NCBI RefSeq assembly: GCF_900177725.1
Contig: NZ_FXAT01000005.1
Coordinates: 248,001 to 312,000, forward strand
DNA length: 64,000 bases
Direction: 5' to 3'
Origin: Paraburkholderia susongensis
GTDB lineage: Bacteria; Pseudomonadota; Gammaproteobacteria; Burkholderiales; Burkholderiaceae
The notes below the pieces were generated by a model. The model was not told the DNA's origin and did not search any database. It worked only from the letters and a program-made list of their open reading frames with translations. Positions within the stretch are counted from its first letter, which is position 1; the number at the start of each line of letters is the position of its first letter. Positions 44,343 to 54,266 of this stretch are shown piece by piece. The position numbers and the translations under genes were made by a program.

Positions 44343-45950
44343 TTACATCCGGAACACGCCGAAGCGCGTGTCTTCGATCGGCGCGTTCATCGCCGCGGAA
44401 AGGCCGAGACCCAGCACGTCGCGCGTTTGCGCGGGGTCGATCACGCCGTCGTCCCACAGACGAGCGCTCGCGTAGTACGGGTGCCCCTGATGTTCGTATT
44501 GCTCACGGATCGGCTGCTTGAATGCCTCTTCCTCTTCAGCGCTCCATGCGCCGCCCTTGCCTTCGATGCCGTCACGCTTGACCGTGGCGAGCACAGACGC
44601 CGCCTGCTCGCCGCCCATCACCGAAATGCGCGCGTTCGGCCACATCCACAGGAAACGCGGCGAATACGCGCGGCCGCACATGCCGTAGTTGCCCGCGCCG
44701 AACGACCCGCCGATGATGACCGTGAACTTCGGCACCTTCGCGGTTGCGACCGCTGTCACCATCTTCGCGCCGTTGCGCGCGATGCCTTCGTTTTCGTATT
44801 TGCGCCCGACCATGAAGCCGGTGATGTTCTGCAGGAACACCAGCGGAATCTTGCGCTGGCAACACAACTCGATGAAGTGCGTACCCTTTAACGCCGACTC
44901 CGAAAACAGGATGCCGTTGTTCGCAATGATGCCGACCGGATGCCCCCAGATATGCGCGAAGCCGGTCACGAGCGTGGTGCCGTAGCGGGCCTTGAATTCG
45001 TCGAAGGCGGAGTCGTCGACGATGCGTGCGATCACTTCGCGGATATCGAACGGCTTCCTCGTATCGACCGGAATCACGCCGTAGATGCTCTTCACGTCAT
45101 AGCGCGGCGGCTTCGGCTCCTGCAAAACGAGCGGCGCGGACTTCACACGATTCAGATTGCCGACGATGCTGCGCGCAATCGCGAGCGCATGCGCGTCGTT
45201 CTGCGCGAGATGATCGACGACGCCCGAGAGGCGCGTATGCACATCGCCGCCGCCGAGGTCCTCGGCGCTCACCACTTCGCCGGTCGCGGCTTTCACGAGC
45301 GGCGGGCCGCCGAGAAAAATCGTCCCCTGATTCTTGACGATGATCGACTCGTCGCTCATCGCCGGCACATACGCGCCGCCCGCGGTGCACGAGCCCATCA
45401 CGACCGCGATCTGCGGAATGCCGGCCGCCGACAGATTGGCCTGGTTGTAGAAGATGCGGCCGAAGTGATCGCGATCGGGAAACACCTCGTCCTGATTCGG
45501 CAGATTGGCGCCGCCCGAGTCGACGAGATACACGCACGGCAAGCGGTTTTCGTTCGCGATTTCCTGCGCGCGCACGTGCTTTTTCACGGTAACCGGATAG
45601 TAGGTGCCACCCTTGACCGTTGCGTCGTTGCAGACGATCACGCATTCCTGCCCCGCGATGCGGCCAATGCCGGTGATTACGCCCGCGCCCGGCGCGTCGT
45701 CGTTGTACATGCCGTACGCGGCGAGTTGCGAGAACTCGAGAAACGGGGTGCCCGGATCGAGCAGTTGCGAGATGCGCTCGCGCGGCAGCAGTTTGCCGCG
45801 GCCCGTGTGCTTGTCGCGCGCGGCTTCGCCGCCGCCGAGCGCGAGTTGCTCGATCTTCGCGCGCAGATCGGCGACGAGCGCTTCGAGCGCCGAGGCGTTC
45901 GCGCGAAAGTCGTCCGAGCGCGGGTTCAGCTTTGATTCGATGATCGGCAT
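44343..45950 (-). CDS. liuB: methylcrotonyl-CoA carboxylase beta subunit
   Basis: A 535-residue carboxyltransferase subunit, two crotonase-like halves. It starts [19 protein letters not shown] as in other MCC beta proteins; [18 protein letters not shown] and [19 protein letters not shown] are substrate-binding/oxyanion motifs. It transfers CO2 from biotin on LiuD to 3-methylcrotonyl-CoA. It is second in the operon, 83 bases after liuA. Length is normal. Confidence 0.95.
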   Translation of the reverse strand: MPIIESKLNPRSDDFRANASALEALVADLRAKIEQLALGGGEAARDKHTGRGKLLPRERISQLLDPGTPFLEFSQLAAYGMYNDDAPGAGVITGIGRIAGQECVIVCNDATVKGGTYYPVTVKKHVRAQEIANENRLPCVYLVDSGGANLPNQDEVFPDRDHFGRIFYNQANLSAAGIPQIAVVMGSCTAGGAYVPAMSDESIIVKNQGTIFLGGPPLVKAATGEVVSAEDLGGGDVHTRLSGVVDHLAQNDAHALAIARSIVGNLNRVKSAPLVLQEPKPPRYDVKSIYGVIPVDTRKPFDIREVIARIVDDSAFDEFKARYGTTLVTGFAHIWGHPVGIIANNGILFSESALKGTHFIELCCQRKIPLVFLQNITGFMVGRKYENEGIARNGAKMVTAVATAKVPKFTVIIGGSFGAGNYGMCGRAYSPRFLWMWPNARISVMGGEQAASVLATVKRDGIEGKGGAWSAEEEEAFKQPIREQYEHQGHPYYASARLWDDGVIDPAQTRDVLGLGLSAAMNAPIEDTRFGVFRM

Positions 45951-46033
45951 GACGTGGCTTCTCCTTGTTGCCGCTCTTTCATGAACTCACGCACAACGGG
46001 CAGCGTAACGTGCACCCGCTTGCGCGTTCCCGC

Positions 46034-47215
46034 TCACAGCGTTTCGGCAAACAGCTCGCGGCCGATCAGCATGCGGCGAATCTCGCTCGTGCCCGCGCCG
46101 ATTTCATAGAGCTTCGCATCGCGCCACAAACGTCCAACCGGATACTCGTTGATATAGCCGTTGCCACCGAGAATCTGGATCGCCTCGCCGGCCATCCACG
46201 TCGCTTTTTCGGCGGTATAGAGAATCACGCCCGCGCAGTCCTTGCGCACCTGGCGCACGTGCTCGCTGCCGAGCGTGTCGAGCTGACGCCCCACCGCGTA
46301 CAGATACGCGCGGCACGCCTGCAACGTCGTGTAGAGATCGGCGACCTTGCCCTGGATCAGCTGGAATTCGCCGATCGACTGGCCGAACTGCTTGCGGTCG
46401 TGGATATACGGCACGACCGCGTCCATCACCGCGACCATGATGCCGGTCGGGCCGCCCGCGAGTACCGCGCGTTCGTAATCGAGGCCGCTCATCAGCACTT
46501 TTACGCCGCCGTTCAACTGACCGAGAATGTTTTCTTCCGGCACCTCGACGTCCTGGAACACGAGTTCGCCGGTATGCGAGCCGCGCATGCCGAGCTTGTC
46601 GAGCTTCTGCGCAACCGAGAAACCCTTCATGCCCTTCTCGACGATAAACGCGGTAATGCCGCGCGAATTCGCTTCAGGATCGGTCTTCGCATAGACGACC
46701 AGCGTGTCGCAATCGGGGCCGTTCGTAATCCACATCTTGGTGCCGTTGAGCACGTAGCGATCGCCCTTCTTCTCGGCGCGCAGCTTCATGCTGACCACGT
46801 CCGAACCCGCGTTCGGCTCGCTCATTGCAAGCGCGCCGACGTGTTCGCCCGACACGAGCTTCGGCAGATATTTGCGCTTCTGCGCGTCCGTGCCGTTGCG
46901 ATGAATCTGGTTCACGCACAGATTCGAATGCGCGCCATACGACAGGCCGACCGAGGCCGACGCCCGCGAAATCTCCTCCATCGCGACCATGTGCGCGGTA
47001 TAGCCCATGTTCGCACCGCCGTATTCCTCGGAGACGGTCATGCCGAGCACGCCGAGATCGCCGAACTTGCGCCACAGGTCCATCGGAAACTGATCGGTGT
47101 GATCGATTTCCGCCGCGCGCGGCGCGATTTCTTTGGCGGCGAACGACGCAATGCTGTCACGCAGCATTTCGATCTCTTCGCCGAGCGGGAATTGCAAACC
47201 GGGCAGGTTGCGCAT
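46034..47215 (-). CDS. liuA: isovaleryl-CoA dehydrogenase
   Basis: A 393-residue acyl-CoA dehydrogenase converting isovaleryl-CoA to 3-methylcrotonyl-CoA with [19 protein letters not shown] and [17 protein letters not shown] are family signatures; [15 protein letters not shown] carries the catalytic Glu in the position typical of isovaleryl/long-chain type enzymes. The start at MRNLPGLQF (47215) has GGAGA upstream; the longer frame of 66 codons crosses the palindrome and is rejected. First gene of liuABCD. Electrons go to ETF, encoded elsewhere. Confidence 0.95.
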   Translation of the reverse strand: MRNLPGLQFPLGEEIEMLRDSIASFAAKEIAPRAAEIDHTDQFPMDLWRKFGDLGVLGMTVSEEYGGANMGYTAHMVAMEEISRASASVGLSYGAHSNLCVNQIHRNGTDAQKRKYLPKLVSGEHVGALAMSEPNAGSDVVSMKLRAEKKGDRYVLNGTKMWITNGPDCDTLVVYAKTDPEANSRGITAFIVEKGMKGFSVAQKLDKLGMRGSHTGELVFQDVEVPEENILGQLNGGVKVLMSGLDYERAVLAGGPTGIMVAVMDAVVPYIHDRKQFGQSIGEFQLIQGKVADLYTTLQACRAYLYAVGRQLDTLGSEHVRQVRKDCAGVILYTAEKATWMAGEAIQILGGNGYINEYPVGRLWRDAKLYEIGAGTSEIRRMLIGRELFAETL

Positions 47216-47300
47216 TGCGGTGTCTCCAGAGTTCGTTGGCGGCCGCTCGCCTGGTACGCGAATCAGCACGCGAATCGTGTCAAGGCGCATTTCACGCCAG

Positions 47301-47318
47301 ATTGACGTAAACGTCAAT
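47301..47318. promoter_or_regulatory. 18-bp perfect palindrome upstream of liuA
   Basis: ATTGACGT-AA-ACGTCAAT has 8-bp perfect arms. It lies 86 bases upstream of the liuA start and 137 before the TetR start. TTGACGT-type dyads with ACGTCAA are known for branched-chain catabolism regulators (LiuR/LiuQ), so this is a strong operator candidate. Confidence 0.7.
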
Positions 47319-47454
47319 AGGTATTTTTGAGTTTTACTCAGAAATTTTCCGAAACCTGCGCCAGGCAGCCAATTCGGTGCTAGGATCGCTTTCATCGGAC
47401 ATACGAAGTTCATGTTCCGCCCTAACCCGCATCACAAAACTGAACCTGACTCAT

Positions 47455-48294
47455 ATGACGGTTGCCGTGAAGACCGGATTGCCTGTCTCGCGCCGCGAGC
47501 CGGCGGGGCGCAAGTCGCAGCAGCGCGTGAAGGAAATTCTTCAGGCGGGGCGCGACGTTTTCTCCGAAAAAGGCTACGAGCGCGCGACGACCGCGGAAAT
47601 CGCGCAGCGCCTCGGCATTTCGGAGGCGACCGTGTTCAGTTATTTTCGCGGCAAGCGCGAGCTGTGCGCGCGCGTGATCGGCGACTGGTACGACGAGATC
47701 ATCGAGGCGATCGAAGCGGGCCTGCCGCGCGACGGCAGCGTACGCCAGCAGTTCGCGTTCATCGTGCGCACGCATTTGCGGCTGATGCTCGTGAACGGCA
47801 CGGACCTGTGCGCGCTCGTGCTGTCCGAAGGCCGCGCGCGGCATCACGAGTTGAGCGAAGCGCTAACCGAATTGCAGCGCCGCTACACCGCGCCGTTGAT
47901 GTGGGTACTCGCCGAAGGCCAGCAAAGCGGACAGATTCGCGCCGACATGCCGCTGCGCCTGCTGCGCTCGATGGTGTTCGGGCCGATGGAACACGTGCTG
48001 TGGGACGCGACGCTGACGAACCGGCAGATCGATATCGACGCAACCGCGGATCAACTGATCGACGTGCTGTGGGCCGCGCTCACGCCGCCCGATCCCGCGG
48101 TGAGCGCGTTGCAGCGCTTCCGGGCGGACGTGGCTGAGGCGAACCGGCGTTTCGAGGAGGCGACCAGGGGGGCTGAGGCGCCCAAGGAAGCGGGATCGGC
48201 GAAGCCTGCCAACGCGTGCGCGGGAGCAAAGGCAGCAACGACGGCTGCGGCGGCAAGCACGGCCAGAACCGCGCGCCGGACGAAAAGCGGCTAA
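47455..48294 (+). CDS. TetR/AcrR family regulator of liu genes (LiuQ-like)
   Basis: A 279-residue TetR protein. Helix 1 (RVKEILQAGRDVFSEKGYERATTAEIAQ) and recognition helix (LGISEATVFSYFRGKRELC) are at residues 20-70. The C-terminal 35-40 residues are Ala/Lys/Thr-rich and likely disordered. Betaproteobacterial liu operons are known to be controlled by a TetR regulator, LiuQ, rather than the MerR-type LiuR, and this gene is divergent from liuA with a palindrome between. ATG at 47455 begins close to the conserved helix; a GTG 26 codons earlier is possible. Confidence 0.82.
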   Translation: MTVAVKTGLPVSRREPAGRKSQQRVKEILQAGRDVFSEKGYERATTAEIAQRLGISEATVFSYFRGKRELCARVIGDWYDEIIEAIEAGLPRDGSVRQQFAFIVRTHLRLMLVNGTDLCALVLSEGRARHHELSEALTELQRRYTAPLMWVLAEGQQSGQIRADMPLRLLRSMVFGPMEHVLWDATLTNRQIDIDATADQLIDVLWAALTPPDPAVSALQRFRADVAEANRRFEEATRGAEAPKEAGSAKPANACAGAKAATTAAAASTARTARRTKSG

Positions 48295-48332
48295 TCTACA
48301 CTCTCCCCGCCGCAGCCCGAAGGAGAGCCCAA

Positions 48333-49178
48333 GTGCCCGCAGCGAAAAGCGCGAAGGAAAGCAACGAGCGAAGCGAGAAAACCACCGCCACCGCACGCGT
48401 TCGCATCGGCATCGGCGGCTGGACCTATGCGCCGTGGCGCGGCCCGTTCTATCCGCCCGGCCTCACGCAAAACCGCGAACTCGAATACGCGAGCCGGCAA
48501 CTCACGTCGATCGAAATCAACGGCACGTTTTATGGTTTGCAGAAGCCGGCCAGCTACGAGAAGTGGTATCAGGAAACACCGGACGATTTCGTCTTCTCGC
48601 TCAAAGCGCCGCGTTACGCGACCAACCGCAAAGTACTCGCCGAAGCGGGCGAAACGATCGAGCGTTTCTTCGCGAGCGGCGTGCTGTTGCTCAGGCAGAA
48701 ACTCGGTCCGGTCAATTGGCAGTTCGCGCCGACAAAAAAATTCGATCACGAAGACTTCGAGGCGTTTCTGAAACTGCTGCCCGCGAGCATCGAAGGACAG
48801 CCGTTGCGACACGCGGTCGAAGTCCGTCACGACACGTTCAAGACACCTGAATTCATTGCGCTTGCACGCAAATACAAGGTCGCTGTCGTGCTCGCCGCCG
48901 ACAGCGAATATCCGCAGATCGCCGATATCACCGCGCCGTTCGTCTACGCGCGCATCATGGGCACGAGCGAGAAGGAAGCCCAAGGCTATTCGGCGCAAGC
49001 AATCGACGCATGGGCCGAACGCGCGCGCGAGCTTGCCGCCGGCCGCACGCCCGGCGACCTGGAAACCTGCGCCGAACCGCCCGCGAAAGCAGCCGCGCGC
49101 GACGTCTACCTGTACGTCATCAGCGGCTTCAAGGAACGCAATCCGGCCGCCGCGATGGCGCTGATACGGAAACTCTGA
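48333..49178 (+). CDS. DUF72 domain-containing protein
   Basis: A 281-residue TIM-barrel-like protein. GIGGWTYAPWRGPFYPPGLTQ and the YASRQLTSIEINGTFYGLQ region (split by function), then FVFSLKAPRYATN, are the DUF72 hallmark. The function of the family is unknown; links to DNA or nucleotide metabolism are only suggestive. GTG at 48333 has AAGGAGA at good spacing and is chosen over earlier in-frame codons inside the previous gene's end. It follows the TetR gene in the same direction. Confidence 0.85.
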   Translation: MPAAKSAKESNERSEKTTATARVRIGIGGWTYAPWRGPFYPPGLTQNRELEYASRQLTSIEINGTFYGLQKPASYEKWYQETPDDFVFSLKAPRYATNRKVLAEAGETIERFFASGVLLLRQKLGPVNWQFAPTKKFDHEDFEAFLKLLPASIEGQPLRHAVEVRHDTFKTPEFIALARKYKVAVVLAADSEYPQIADITAPFVYARIMGTSEKEAQGYSAQAIDAWAERARELAAGRTPGDLETCAEPPAKAAARDVYLYVISGFKERNPAAAMALIRKL

Positions 49179-49189
49179 CGAGCCGCGCG

Positions 49190-49209
49190 CTGCCCGCCCC
49201 GCCGGGCAG
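49190..49209. terminator. hairpin after the DUF72 gene
   Basis: CTGCCCG (49190-49196) and CGGGCAG (49203-49209) form a perfect 7-bp GC-rich stem with a 6-base loop, 12 bases after the stop codon. No clear T-tract follows, so termination efficiency is uncertain. Confidence 0.45.
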
Positions 49210-49488
49210 ATGTCATAATCGCGCCAGCGCAGCCGTGCGCTGGCGCATCAATTTCGCCTCGGCTTCATGCCTGCTTCGTGCCTGCTCCCTGCCCGCTTCG
49301 TGCCAAACCCGGCACCAGGCCTCGCACGAGATGCCGCGCGAAGTATTGCGCAAGGTGTCCCGCGAGCTATATCGAAAAGCCACGCACGGCCCACGTCAAA
49401 CCTTTGCAGCGCCCGCCGCGCCACCGTCGCGCGGCGGGCGCATGACCGGACGGCCATGCCGTCTACCCAACCGATTCCGGAGAATATC

Positions 49489-50607
49489 TTGAGCGCCCTC
49501 GACAACCCCCTGCACGATCAGGAAGTCGGCTCGGCCGACGCGACCCAGGACACCACGCGCATCGACGACGTGCGCATCGGCGCGGTCCGCCCGCTGATTT
49601 CCCCCGCGCTGCTACAGGACGAACTGCCAGTGCCGTCCGCGGTGCAGACGCTCGTCGAGAAAACGCGCGTCGAAATCGCCGACATTCTGCATGGCCGGGA
49701 CGACCGGCTCGTGCTGATTACCGGCCCTTGCTCGATTCACGACCACGACCAGGCGATCGAATACGCGCGCAAGCTGAAGGCCGCCGCCGATGCGTACAAG
49801 GACGATCTGCTGATCGTGATGCGCGTCTACTTCGAGAAGCCGCGCACGACGGTCGGCTGGAAAGGTTATATCAACGACCCGCGTCTCGACGGCAGCTTCC
49901 GCATCAACGAGGGCCTGCGTCTCGCGCGGCAACTGCTGCTCGATATCAACGGTCTGGGGCTTTCGACCGCGACCGAGTTTCTCGATCTGCTCAGCCCGCA
50001 GTACATCGCCGATCTGATCGCGTGGGGCGCGATCGGCGCACGCACGACCGAGAGCCAGAGCCATCGGCAACTGGCCTCGGGCCTGAGCTGCCCGATCGGT
50101 TTCAAGAACGGCACTGACGGCGGCGTGCAGATCGCCGCCGATGCGATCGTCGCGGCCGGCGCGAGCCATGCGTTCATGGGCATGACGAAAATGGGCATGG
50201 CGGCGATCTTCGAAACGCGCGGCAACGACGACGCGCACGTGATTTTGCGCGGTGGCAAGAAAGGACCGAACTACGACAGCGCATCGGTCGAGGCGACCTG
50301 TGCCGCGCTTCGCTCAGCGGGTCTGCGCGAACAGGTGATGATCGACTGCTCGCACGCGAACTCGAACAAGTCGCACCTGCGTCAGATCGAAGTCGCGCAG
50401 GATATCGCGCAGCAGTTGTCGCAAGGTGAGCGCCGCATCATCGGCGTGATGCTCGAAAGTCATCTGGAAGAAGGCCGCCAGGATCTGAAGGCAGGGGTGC
50501 CTTTGCGTTACGGCGTGTCGATTACGGATGCGTGCGTGAGCTGGGCACAAACCGAGCCGGTGCTCGCGATGCTCGCCGAGGCCACCCGCAAACGCCGCGC
50601 GGGCTAA
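49489..50607 (+). CDS. aroG: 3-deoxy-7-phosphoheptulonate (DAHP) synthase, class I
   Basis: A 372-residue AroG-type enzyme of the shikimate pathway: phosphoenolpyruvate + erythrose 4-phosphate to DAHP. Motifs are LITGPCSIHDHDQAIEYA, EKPRTTVGWKGYINDP, GARTTESQSHRQLASG and DCSHANSNKSHLRQ, with catalytic Lys, metal-binding Cys, His and acidic residues. The TTG at 49489 has CCGGAG six bases upstream and is preferred; an ATG at 49456 (383 residues) has a weaker site. Feedback regulator identity (Phe, Tyr, Trp) cannot be assigned. It is a single-gene unit. Confidence 0.93.
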   Translation: MSALDNPLHDQEVGSADATQDTTRIDDVRIGAVRPLISPALLQDELPVPSAVQTLVEKTRVEIADILHGRDDRLVLITGPCSIHDHDQAIEYARKLKAAADAYKDDLLIVMRVYFEKPRTTVGWKGYINDPRLDGSFRINEGLRLARQLLLDINGLGLSTATEFLDLLSPQYIADLIAWGAIGARTTESQSHRQLASGLSCPIGFKNGTDGGVQIAADAIVAAGASHAFMGMTKMGMAAIFETRGNDDAHVILRGGKKGPNYDSASVEATCAALRSAGLREQVMIDCSHANSNKSHLRQIEVAQDIAQQLSQGERRIIGVMLESHLEEGRQDLKAGVPLRYGVSITDACVSWAQTEPVLAMLAEATRKRRAG

Positions 50608-50669
50608 GCCCGCCGCATCTCGGATGCGGAGAATCGCGGCAGTCAAGCGCAACAGAGAATCCGCTCGAC

Positions 50670-50693
50670 GCCTGGCCTCAGTGAGAGCCAGGC
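50670..50693. terminator. hairpin after the DAHP synthase gene
   Basis: GCCTGGC (50670-50676) and GCCAGGC (50687-50693) form a perfect 7-bp stem with a 10-base loop, 63 bases after the stop. No T-tract is present. Confidence 0.4.
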
Positions 50694-50845
50694 ACACGCG
50701 CCGCGCCAGCCGCCGGGCAAACCTGCTTGCCGGGGATGGGGCAGCGCGTGATTCCTCGCACCCGATGCATCGCCTTCGCGCTCCTCACAGCATGCTGGAG
50801 AGCGCACTGCGAATCTTGTGCAAATCCGGTGCGAAGCGCGTTGCA

Positions 50846-51124
50846 TTACGACGCGTTGACGGCTTCCTTGAATGCCTTGCCCGCGGTGAACTTCACCGTC
50901 TTGGCCGCGGCGATCTGGATCTCCGCGCCCGTCGACGGATTGCGGCCCACGCGTGCCGCGCGCGCGCCGGTCGAGAAAGAACCGAAACCGACCAGTTGCA
51001 CCGTATCGCCGCTCACCACGGCCTTGGTCACCGCTTCGACGATTGCGTCGATGGTCTGGCCGGTGGCCGCTTTGCTTTCGCCCGTCGCTGCGGCGACTGC
51101 ATCAATCAGTTCCTGTTTGTTCAT
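50846..51124 (-). CDS. hupB: HU family DNA-binding protein
   Basis: A 92-residue histone-like nucleoid protein. It starts [19 protein letters not shown] and has the arm region ([22 protein letters not shown]) with the conserved Pro that intercalates DNA, then [15 protein letters not shown]. It bends DNA and compacts the nucleoid as a dimer. The start at 51124 is set by homology and a GGGAAG upstream. The adjacent DAHP synthase gene converges on it. Confidence 0.95.
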   Translation of the reverse strand: MNKQELIDAVAAATGESKAATGQTIDAIVEAVTKAVVSGDTVQLVGFGSFSTGARAARVGRNPSTGAEIQIAAAKTVKFTAGKAFKEAVNAS

Positions 51125-51730
51125 AGCACTTCCCGTATGGTAATCATGGAACCGGCGCCCTTTCTGTGGCGCCGGGACCGACACACTAACGCATAGGCCC
51201 ACATTCGCGCAAACCCTTGGTGTAAGGCTTGTATCACCGGCGCAGCGCCCATTTGACGATTTCTGGACGCAAAGTGCCATAAGAATCGCGAGCTTATGAG
51301 TTTCCGCAGTGTTATGCGCGCTCGCGGCGCATCACAATCCGTTGCAATTTCAGTGCTTTAGCGCTGCGTTTGCCGGCACGGCGCGGTTTTCCGCGATGGC
51401 TGGGTGGTTCGCGAAGAGTCCGCGCCGCGCTCGCTCGACGCGCCAAAAGTTTGCGTTCGGCAAAAAATTAACAAATGGAAATTCGCCGGATTGCAACATG
51501 CCGCGGCATGTGCGCGGCATGGGGTTGCTCGGCAGAAACGACCGCCTTCCGCCTGGATAGCGGATATCGGAAGGTAGTACTTACCGCGCCCTACCCCCAT
51601 GGGTACGCTCGAATTCATCGGCATTACGCCGATATAATCTACGCGCGGCGCGGCGGTGTGGCCACTGCGGCGTGGCATTACGCGGTCCGCTTACGCGTAG
51701 CAGGAAGCCCGCGCGAAACCCCGCAAGTCG
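51125..51730. other. intergenic, no gene seen
   Basis: A 606-base gap upstream of the HU gene and beyond the small membrane protein. It holds a hairpin-like dyad, ATCGGC-ATTAC-GCCGAT (51617-51633), immediately followed by TATAAT (51633-51638). That may be a promoter element with an operator, but no gene follows it closely. Confidence 0.4.
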
Positions 51731-52030
51731 TCAATCAGCAGGATTGCCGTATGTATGCCGCCACGCAACGACGCTCGCCGATACAACGATTGCGGCGGCG
51801 AGCAGATAGGCGACGACGAATAGCAACAGGCATAACATGCTGTCAATGTCCGCCGCATCAGGGCGATAGTCTGGAGTTTCGACCTCGCGTATTGCCCACT
51901 CAATGCCGTGCTGCAACCATAGCGGAACATCCCATGAAATGTGCAGGAACGCCCAGGTGAGCAGGTGCCCCAGGACGAACCATACGGCAAGTGACGCGAG
52001 CCACCATAACCACACAGTACGGCGCATCAT
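51731..52030 (-). CDS. small two-helix membrane protein, probable immunity to the Tlde1-like toxin
   Basis: A 99-residue integral membrane protein. Hydrophobic segments at about 5-30 and 63-90 flank a Trp-rich, acidic loop (HGIEWAIREVETPDYRPDA) predicted to face the periplasm. I do not recognise a family. The start overlaps the stop of the DUF2778 gene by four bases (ATGA), so the two are translationally coupled. Small membrane proteins directly after Tlde1-like toxins commonly protect the producer; here that is inferred from context. Confidence 0.6.
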   Translation of the reverse strand: MMRRTVWLWWLASLAVWFVLGHLLTWAFLHISWDVPLWLQHGIEWAIREVETPDYRPDAADIDSMLCLLLFVVAYLLAAAIVVSASVVAWRHTYGNPAD

Positions 52031-52509
52031 CGAACCTCAACCCGACCATACGCCTTCAGTTCGCTATTGCCAGGTATTGGCATTGCGGGCTTGTGCAGTC
52101 TTATATACCGCTGCAAGCGTTCGAAGTCTGCCGGATTCTTCACGGTAATGCACCCTTTGCTAAGGTGCCTTTCTCCCTCGGGATGCAGGCGAAACGAACC
52201 GCGCCTGATGCCGTCAATCATTGTGGTATCACCGCCGTGCGCATTCCATAGCATGAACCATTTTTTATGATCGGTACTTGTGCTATGTGCTCCTATCCAA
52301 TCCCACAACCAACCGAGCCGCCCGCCTGATTGGCGGTCAACAAGGTAATAGGTGCCCGGCGGCAGTGCACCCACATCGGGCAAGGCAACGGCATCCGGAT
52401 TGTCGCGCCCCTGCCTCTGACCTGAATAGGCTTCGATACTGCCGAAGCCTACACAGGACAATTGTGATGTCTCGCGGTTGTTGAGCCTGAAAGTACAAAA
52501 AGCTGTCAT
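52027..52509 (-). CDS. DUF2778/Tlde1-like L,D-transpeptidase-fold protein, probable antibacterial effector
   Basis: A 160-residue protein. LPPGTYYLVDRQSGGRLGWLWD and the catalytic-type motif RLHPEGERHLSKGC (His109, Ser117, Gly119, Cys120) are diagnostic of the DUF2778/Tlde1 domain, related to L,D-transpeptidases. Known members are type VI secretion effectors that attack peptidoglycan tetrapeptide stems or exchange D-amino acids. No signal peptide is present, as expected for a T6SS cargo. The next gene probably encodes immunity. There is no Hcp, VgrG or PAAR gene in the window. Confidence 0.78.
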   Translation of the reverse strand: MTAFCTFRLNNRETSQLSCVGFGSIEAYSGQRQGRDNPDAVALPDVGALPPGTYYLVDRQSGGRLGWLWDWIGAHSTSTDHKKWFMLWNAHGGDTTMIDGIRRGSFRLHPEGERHLSKGCITVKNPADFERLQRYIRLHKPAMPIPGNSELKAYGRVEVR

Positions 52510-53195
52510 TGCTGTCCTCTCCCTGGTGGAGCTTCACATTTATCACCGCGTTCGCGTGGTGAATATGGGCTCCGGCCCAAAGTTGGAAGCTTGACGGCTG
52601 CTCACATGACTAAGCGCTGTCCACTGGCTCACGAGCCTGAGGGTGGTTTCTTGAAGCGCGAGAATGTTCGGTGGCGGGTAATCGCGCCGACCCGCGCGGC
52701 ACGGTTAGGCCGGCTGATTTCGGTCAGCAGATCGTCGGTAGCCATCGGCGCGGGTCAACGCGCAAACGTTTAACGAAACACGCAGCCGGACCTGGCTTAT
52801 CGGCCTGATCGGCATCGTGTTCAGTAGCGCGGCGGTGATTTTCGCGACGCCGGACATGAAGCTCGCATTCGCTGCCTAAGTCTCGTGACGCAGGCGTTAC
52901 GTCACGCTGGCCTCGAAGCGCTCGACCGCTGGCAGAACACGCGGCTCGGCATAGTCAGGCCGGCAAAATTCATTCGGATTGCAGAGCGTATCAAACTGAT
53001 TCTGGACATCACCGAAGTGCCGTTGCGTGCTACGGCACGAAGCGCTCGCCGAAGTCGCGAGCTGGCTGCTCACGCTCTATCTGCCGTTCAATCCATCGGC
53101 AGCCGCTACTCGACGTCGGCGCACGCCGCAACCTACGCGGCGCGGCGGCGCTCGCGTGATAACCCCATCCGTTGCTGCCGCAGCGCTTCGTCGCT
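52510..53195. other. 686-base region with possible gene remnants
   Basis: No intact gene. A forward frame ending at about 52879 reads TWLIGLIGIVFSSAAVIFA followed by TPDMKLAFAA and a stop, like the last helix of a membrane protein. Further on, stretches such as HEALAEVASWLLTLYLPFN are protein-like but shift frame. I read this as decayed coding sequence left by deletion. Confidence 0.35.
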
Positions 53196-53921
53196 TCAAT
53201 ATTCGAGCTTCGGATACCAGTCGCTGCCGCGACCGCCCGGCGTCGTATCGAGTATCGTCCACAGCGGCATCAGATCAGGCGCGCCGCGCGGGTCCTGACC
53301 CGGGTCCGCCGTCGATGATCCCATCTCCTCGGCCCAGAAGTGCCGCACGACACCGCCCGAACGCGTGAACACGTTGAGCGCGGGAAGATCGTCGCCGGCC
53401 GGATCTTCGGCCGCGTAGTCGCGATTGAACGTGTTGCCGCCCGACGAATAGAGCCGCAGATGCCGCCAGCCACGCTCCTGCTTGAACGCGGCGAGCTTGT
53501 CGATCGGCGAGCGGCCGATCACCGCGAACGCGACACGTTGCAGGATGTCGGGCATTTCGCCGTCCCATGCGCTCAACAGCGACGTGCACATCGGGCACGG
53601 CCGCGCGCGCTGCGGGCCGAACATCCAGTTGTAGGTGACGAGCGTATCGTGCGCGCCGAACATCTGCGACAGCGTGAGCGGGCCTGCCTCGCCCTCGAAG
53701 CGATAATCCTCGGGCACGATGCCGCCTGGCGGCAGCGCGCGGCGCTGCGCGGCAACCCGCTCGATATGGCGGCGCAGTTCGATTTCCTCGGCGAGCAGTT
53801 CGTTGCGCGCGCGCCGATATTCCGCGCTTTCGCCTGGAAAGCGCGAGGGCATGGCGGCCAGTTCGCGGGCCGGTCGCAGCACCTGCGCCGATGGGGTTGG
53901 GTGTGGGGTCGCGTCAGTCAT
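53196..53921 (-). CDS. DUF899 family thioredoxin-like protein
   Basis: A 241-residue protein. RNELLAEEIELRRHIERVAAQRRALPPGG and RPCPMCTSLLSAWDG with a Cys-x-x-Cys pair are typical of DUF899, thioredoxin-fold proteins of unknown substrate. SNGG-like ASSGGNTFN-type and FNRDY segments follow. AGGAGATGGCTG precedes the ATG at 53921. It is divergent from the LysR gene at 54267 with a 345-base gap. Confidence 0.85.
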   Translation of the reverse strand: MTDATPHPTPSAQVLRPARELAAMPSRFPGESAEYRRARNELLAEEIELRRHIERVAAQRRALPPGGIVPEDYRFEGEAGPLTLSQMFGAHDTLVTYNWMFGPQRARPCPMCTSLLSAWDGEMPDILQRVAFAVIGRSPIDKLAAFKQERGWRHLRLYSSGGNTFNRDYAAEDPAGDDLPALNVFTRSGGVVRHFWAEEMGSSTADPGQDPRGAPDLMPLWTILDTTPGGRGSDWYPKLEY

Positions 53922-54266
53922 CAGCCATCTCCTCTTGCGAAATCGTGCAAAAAATGGACGGTGGGCGTGCGCGGCCGCCTGCGCTTGGCTTGCGGTTGCC
54001 GCCTGCCCTATAGCCACGACGAACGGGATCGCGGCAAATCGACAGTCATGGCGAAATTTTCTGGAGCGTTTTTTACAGCGCTATTTGCAACACTTTTTGC
54101 AGCGTATTCTCCAGCGTGCGCGGCCCCCTTCAGGATGCACCGCAGCAAGGTATGCTTGCGCGAAGCGATGTCGCGCGACACGAGGCGACACCGCCCGACA
54201 CCACACACCCATGACACCACGCAGCACGCGCGCCGTCCACGAGACGGCCGTTCTGGGGAACGCACC
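53922..54266. other. divergent promoter region of DUF899 and LysR genes
   Basis: No gene. It contains a T-rich, repeat-like stretch with three TTTnnGCAGCG/TTTACAGCG-type words at about 54068-54110 and the GGGGAA ribosome-binding site for the LysR gene. Confidence 0.4.

Noticed and set aside
53340-54266. Forward open frame running into the LysR gene
   Set aside because: It lies antisense to DUF899 and lacks LysR features; the LysR start is at 54267 with a ribosome-binding site.
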